Positions 60,781 to 64,000 of a DNA stretch of 64,000 bases are shown in pieces. The first letter of the stretch is position 1. Each line of letters begins with the position of its first letter. The stretch spans positions 22,816,001 to 22,880,000 of the forward strand of contig OX419760.1 in assembly GCA_948567375.1 (NCBI GenBank). Reading direction: 5' to 3'. Below the pieces are notes generated by a model that was not told where the DNA came from, made no database searches, and saw nothing but the letters and a program-made list of their open reading frames with translations. The position numbers and the translations under genes are program-made. The DNA comes from Lunularia cruciata. Taxonomy: Eukaryota > Streptophyta > Marchantiopsida > Lunulariales > Lunulariaceae.

Positions 60781-61032
60781 TCTATATAATCCTATGCAAG
60801 AATCAACGTTGGATAATTTTTGCATAATTTGCTTTCTACTTTCATCACATTGAAGCATAGAATCTTTTGAATGTGCACACACATTTCCCACAATTTGGAC
60901 AAGCTCCTCTAGTGGCTTGATCACACATATGTCTCTAAAATGAAGCAAATATCTCTATTGGCACAAGTAGCAAAGCCCTCCCAAGGCATACACTAGTTGT
61001 TATCAACAACACATCAACAAGCAAGTCAAGTC

Positions 61033-61078
<46 letters not shown>
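61033..61078. repeat. (CA)n microsatellite
   Basis: About 22 CA units embedded in CAAG-rich sequence that leads into the next short-repeat array. Confidence 0.97.
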
Positions 61079-61079
<1 letters not shown>

Positions 61080-61140
61080 GCAACTCAAGCCAATAAACAA
61101 GCAAGCACATAAACTCAAAGGGTGATCCCAATGACAAGCC

Positions 61141-61357
61141 TAGCAAATCTTACCCAAACCTAGCAGACCTTAAGCCCAAGTGAATCCATCTTCAAGTCCG
61201 GCAGATCCATATTCACCACAAGAAAATCTATCCCAAACCCAAGCAAATATATAATCAACCTAGGCAAACCCAGCCCCATCCAAGAAAATCTACTAATAAA
61301 CCCTAGCAAATCTATCCCCAACCCAAGCAGATCTAGGCCAAAGTTGGGCAGACCTGT
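61141..61357 (+). repeat. Array of 20-22-bp repeats (AAGCAAATCTAT type)
   Basis: Units begin near 61141, 61161, 61179, 61200, 61220, 61241, 61263, 61282, 61304, 61325 and 61347, variants of CCCAAGCARATCTAT. This is the same phase and core family as at 21821. Confidence 0.85.
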
Positions 61358-62058
61358 GAGCCGGTTTGTCTCTCACTCAGGATGAACCTCAGATGGCTAT
61401 TATGGTAGCGCACCATAGACTAAGAAGGCAAAGAACCCCAACTCCATCATACTCCTCCAAGGCTAACACTCCAAGACTCAAGACATTGTTCACTAGAGAA
61501 CTCAATGAGAGAAAGATAATTTCAAATGAAAGGATGATGAGTACCTCCTCATCCCTTGTTTCTATACTTGTGAAATAGTTATGCACTAAGGTTACTTTTT
61601 ACCAAAGTAACTCAAGTTACTAGGCTAAAGTCAAGTCAAGTCAAAAAGTATAAAGGAATATCCATCCACATGGACATATTCTATTAAGCATGTGATCTTA
61701 TCTTGACCCAACAACTAAGTCAAGGATTCCTTCACATGGGCTATCTTTGGACTCTAGAAGAATCCAAAACAAAAAAGCATGCGGGCCCCAAGAGTTCTCA
61801 ATTGTTTCCTCAAAGCCAAACACCTAGGAATAATATCAAGTCAACACACTAGAATCCAAATAGTAGTGCTCATCTTTTCCACTTCCTGTAAAGTAAGGTC
61901 CCCTCTATCTTAGCTAGGACTAAATTAAACTAATCATGACTAATGTAGAACTGTCCTTTATCTATATAAATAATATCTCTCAAGTACTTGTTATACTAAG
62001 CTAAATATCACAATACCACACACATGCACAAATGGGTGTTACAAACCAAGCCCCAATC
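61358..62058. other. AT-rich DNA, no recognised gene
   Basis: One 70-codon frame (61366-61578) lacks recognisable features. Confidence 0.35.
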
Positions 62059-62300
62059 AGGTGGATTCAATCCAAAGCTAGATATACCCAACACCAATTG
62101 GGTGGATCAAACCTTAACTTGGGTGGATCCACTACAAATTTAGGCATACCTAGTCCCAACTGGGTAGATCCAATCAAAAGATAAATATGCCTACCCCCAA
62201 TTGGATGGATCTAATCCAAAGCTAAGCATACCCAATTTAGGGATTGGGTGAATCTACTCCCAACCCAAGCGGATCCAATCCCTAGCCGGGCGGAACCATC
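62059..62300 (+). repeat. Array of about 20/41-bp repeats (GGGTGGATCCAATCC type)
   Basis: GGGTGGATC variants start at 62059, 62100, 62121, 62162, 62202, 62245, 62269 and 62288, so spacings are one or two steps of about 20 bp. Intervening words AAGCTAAGCATACCCAA relate it to the neighbouring array. Confidence 0.75.
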
Positions 62301-62609
62301 CCTGCAATGAGTGTTCTTGAGCTACCAAGCAAACACATTGCAAAATAGGTGGATCTATTCAAAATTTAGCAAAGCCAATTCATCAACTATATTTAAAACA
62401 ACATTGGGGTGAGGCAATTTAACTTTATTCATTCATAGATCTTGTACAAAAATCCATTGGGTGCTAGGTTTAAGCCCAAGCAAGTCTCAAAAACTAATTG
62501 ACTTGTTTCTTCTTTAATATAGCTAACACTCCAAACTCTAGCCTCCATGTTGAGGATGATTCAATGCAATTGCATCTATGAACTAAGGTGCATCTACTTC
62601 ATCTCTAAC

Positions 62610-63510
62610 TAATTCCTCTTTATCATCCTACATATCACATCAATACATTAAAAAGTTGTGCAATACATGTGTATATCCAATGCAAGAGGTAGGAGTTCAT
62701 TTCTTGGTTTTTAGTTGAACCCTCAACTTGCACAAAGCGTGCCAATGTGCTTTTAATATAGCAATGCAGTGTTTATTTAGAGACCTTGTTTGAGCCACAC
62801 ATTGGTTGAAATCCTTCCTTTCTTGCATGTTAGCTTGTTTGAACAAAGGTACTAGCATTTGGCACATATCTAACATCTCTTATTAAATATGAGTGGCTTT
62901 CAAATGATGAGTAGGTGCCTTTGTGATTTAGGACGGAACAAACCTCCAACATTTTTAAACATATTATATCATGATATGAACCAGGCATTCTTGAGCAATT
63001 CTCACACTGATCATTAGCCACCCATTCAAGAATCACTCATCAATCACTGTTAGATATAAATGTCAATGTTTAGTACTCTTAACTTTTAGAACCAAAGCTC
63101 TAAATATACAATTCTTTTTACTTATAAAGAAGTGGATAATTTTGCACTTATCATCATGGTTTACTTGACCATTGATTGATTACAAGCCCTTTTTTAAAGT
63201 AAACTTCTCCATCAATAGTGACATGATGCCAAAGGAAGGAAAGTACCATCCAATAACCTACACAGTTTAGAAACCCTTTCTTTGCAAACACAAAAGAAAT
63301 TCTAGCACTCTCCTCACTCCATTGCCCTTTTTTTCTAAGAAAAAACAATACGGATGTGAATACTCTTTGAGAAAATTTGGTTGTGGACCATAAATTAATT
63401 CCCCATAAGTTAATTCTCTTGGCAACACATGCTCTATCTCCATTCTATCCAAACTGATCTAGTGCTAATGCAACTTGTAGCCATATGGGTGTTTGGTATC
63501 TTCCTTGATC
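62610..63510 (-). pseudogene. PIF/Harbinger-type transposase, broken (second copy)
   Basis: On the - strand, in shifting frames: ACVAKRINLWGINLWSTTKF (near 63430), FAKKGFLNCVG (near 63285), IDGEVYFKK (near 63215), PGSYHDIICLK (near 62990), YLIRDVRYVPN (near 62880), an RSLNKHCIAILKAHW equivalent (near 62760) and RVQLKTKNE (near 62700). Order and wording match the + strand relic at 11860-12870. Here GSYHD keeps the Asp lost in the other copy, but frameshifts and stops show it is dead. Confidence 0.78.
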
Positions 63511-64000
63511 CACCCTTCTTCTTAAGCTAGTGTGCTCTTTGAGTAAATTCACTAAAGTACCAAAGGAGCATATATCCATTCTCACTAGCTATTTGAATGC
63601 CAAAGGATAAAGCTTTGGCGTTAGAAAAGAATAGAAAAGAATTTATTTACAAACTCTATACTTTGGGATATTTTCATTCATTCCTTCAAATATTGCCTTC
63701 TCTGGATAAATCCCCAACATTTGAAAATCATGTTTTTATTATCCATGTCCTCCTCTTGTTTGCTTAAATCCTCTAAGTCCCAATCCTACTCATCCTCAGA
63801 CCATTCCTCTATACTATTCTTAAATTCAACAATTTTATCCTACATTAACCTTTTCAATTCTATCCTAAGCAATTTTCAAGTACTTAGGTGGGGCAGTGTG
63901 AATGAAGGAAACCAAAATTAGAACCCAAGATCCCAAATTTTCCACTCAATTTGCAAGTGCATTTTCAAACTATTCTAAACTAAAATTGCATTACCTTCAA
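63511..64000. other. AT-rich DNA to window end, no recognised gene
   Basis: No supported coding region. It could contain the eroded N-terminal part or the end of the Harbinger element. Confidence 0.35.

Overview
The window reads as nuclear DNA of a land plant. Three genes of clear plant or eukaryotic type, two of them split by GT-AG introns, sit in moderately GC-rich islands. Long AT-rich islands of old, broken transposable elements separate them. The species cannot be fixed from the sequence; a non-seed plant is a guess from the gene wording and the absence of familiar angiosperm repeats.

Gene islands. (1) About 1.9-7.1 kb: a complete UND / U-box / ARM-repeat E3 ubiquitin ligase of PUB4 type on the + strand, four coding exons, 849 residues, with a long GA-rich leader. 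(2) 31.5-32.6 kb: a complete, intronless ERdj3B-type DnaJ co-chaperone of the ER lumen, 351 residues. (3) 35.7-38.8 kb: a complete purple acid phosphatase of the small PAP3/PAP8/PAP17 type, six coding exons, 334 residues, all seven metal ligands present, with three P1BS-like phosphate-starvation boxes in and upstream of its 5' part and a possible extra 5' exon. These genes act in protein turnover, ER folding and phosphate scavenging. They show no operon-like relation and should be regulated independently.

Transposon island 1 (about 9-28.5 kb). It holds a broken PIF/Harbinger-type transposase (+), and a degenerate Ty1-copia retrotransposon (-, 14303-21225) with recognisable gag, integrase, RT and RNase H remnants, primer-binding site and polypurine tract. 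The 3' LTR of that element carries a heat-shock-element cluster just upstream of a TATA box; the 5' LTR has lost it. A second family of LTRs (TGTAAT...ATTACA) is present as solo LTRs. One sits inside the copia element with a TAAGG duplication, and a second of the same family sits inside that one in the opposite orientation with a CCTAA duplication. A further solo LTR at 22174 has a CAAAC duplication.

Transposon island 2 (about 51.5-64 kb). It holds another solo LTR of the same family, a 148-bp tandem duplication, a satellite of about 90 bp period in nine units, long TA and CA microsatellites, and a second broken Harbinger transposase on the - strand.

The least expected structure is a set of seven dispersed arrays of short degenerate repeats with 20-21 bp period (core RAGCAAAYCCATC), on both strands and confined to the AT-rich islands. 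The stretch 38.8-51 kb holds no gene I can recognise, only small hairpins, duplications and probable retroelement scraps.
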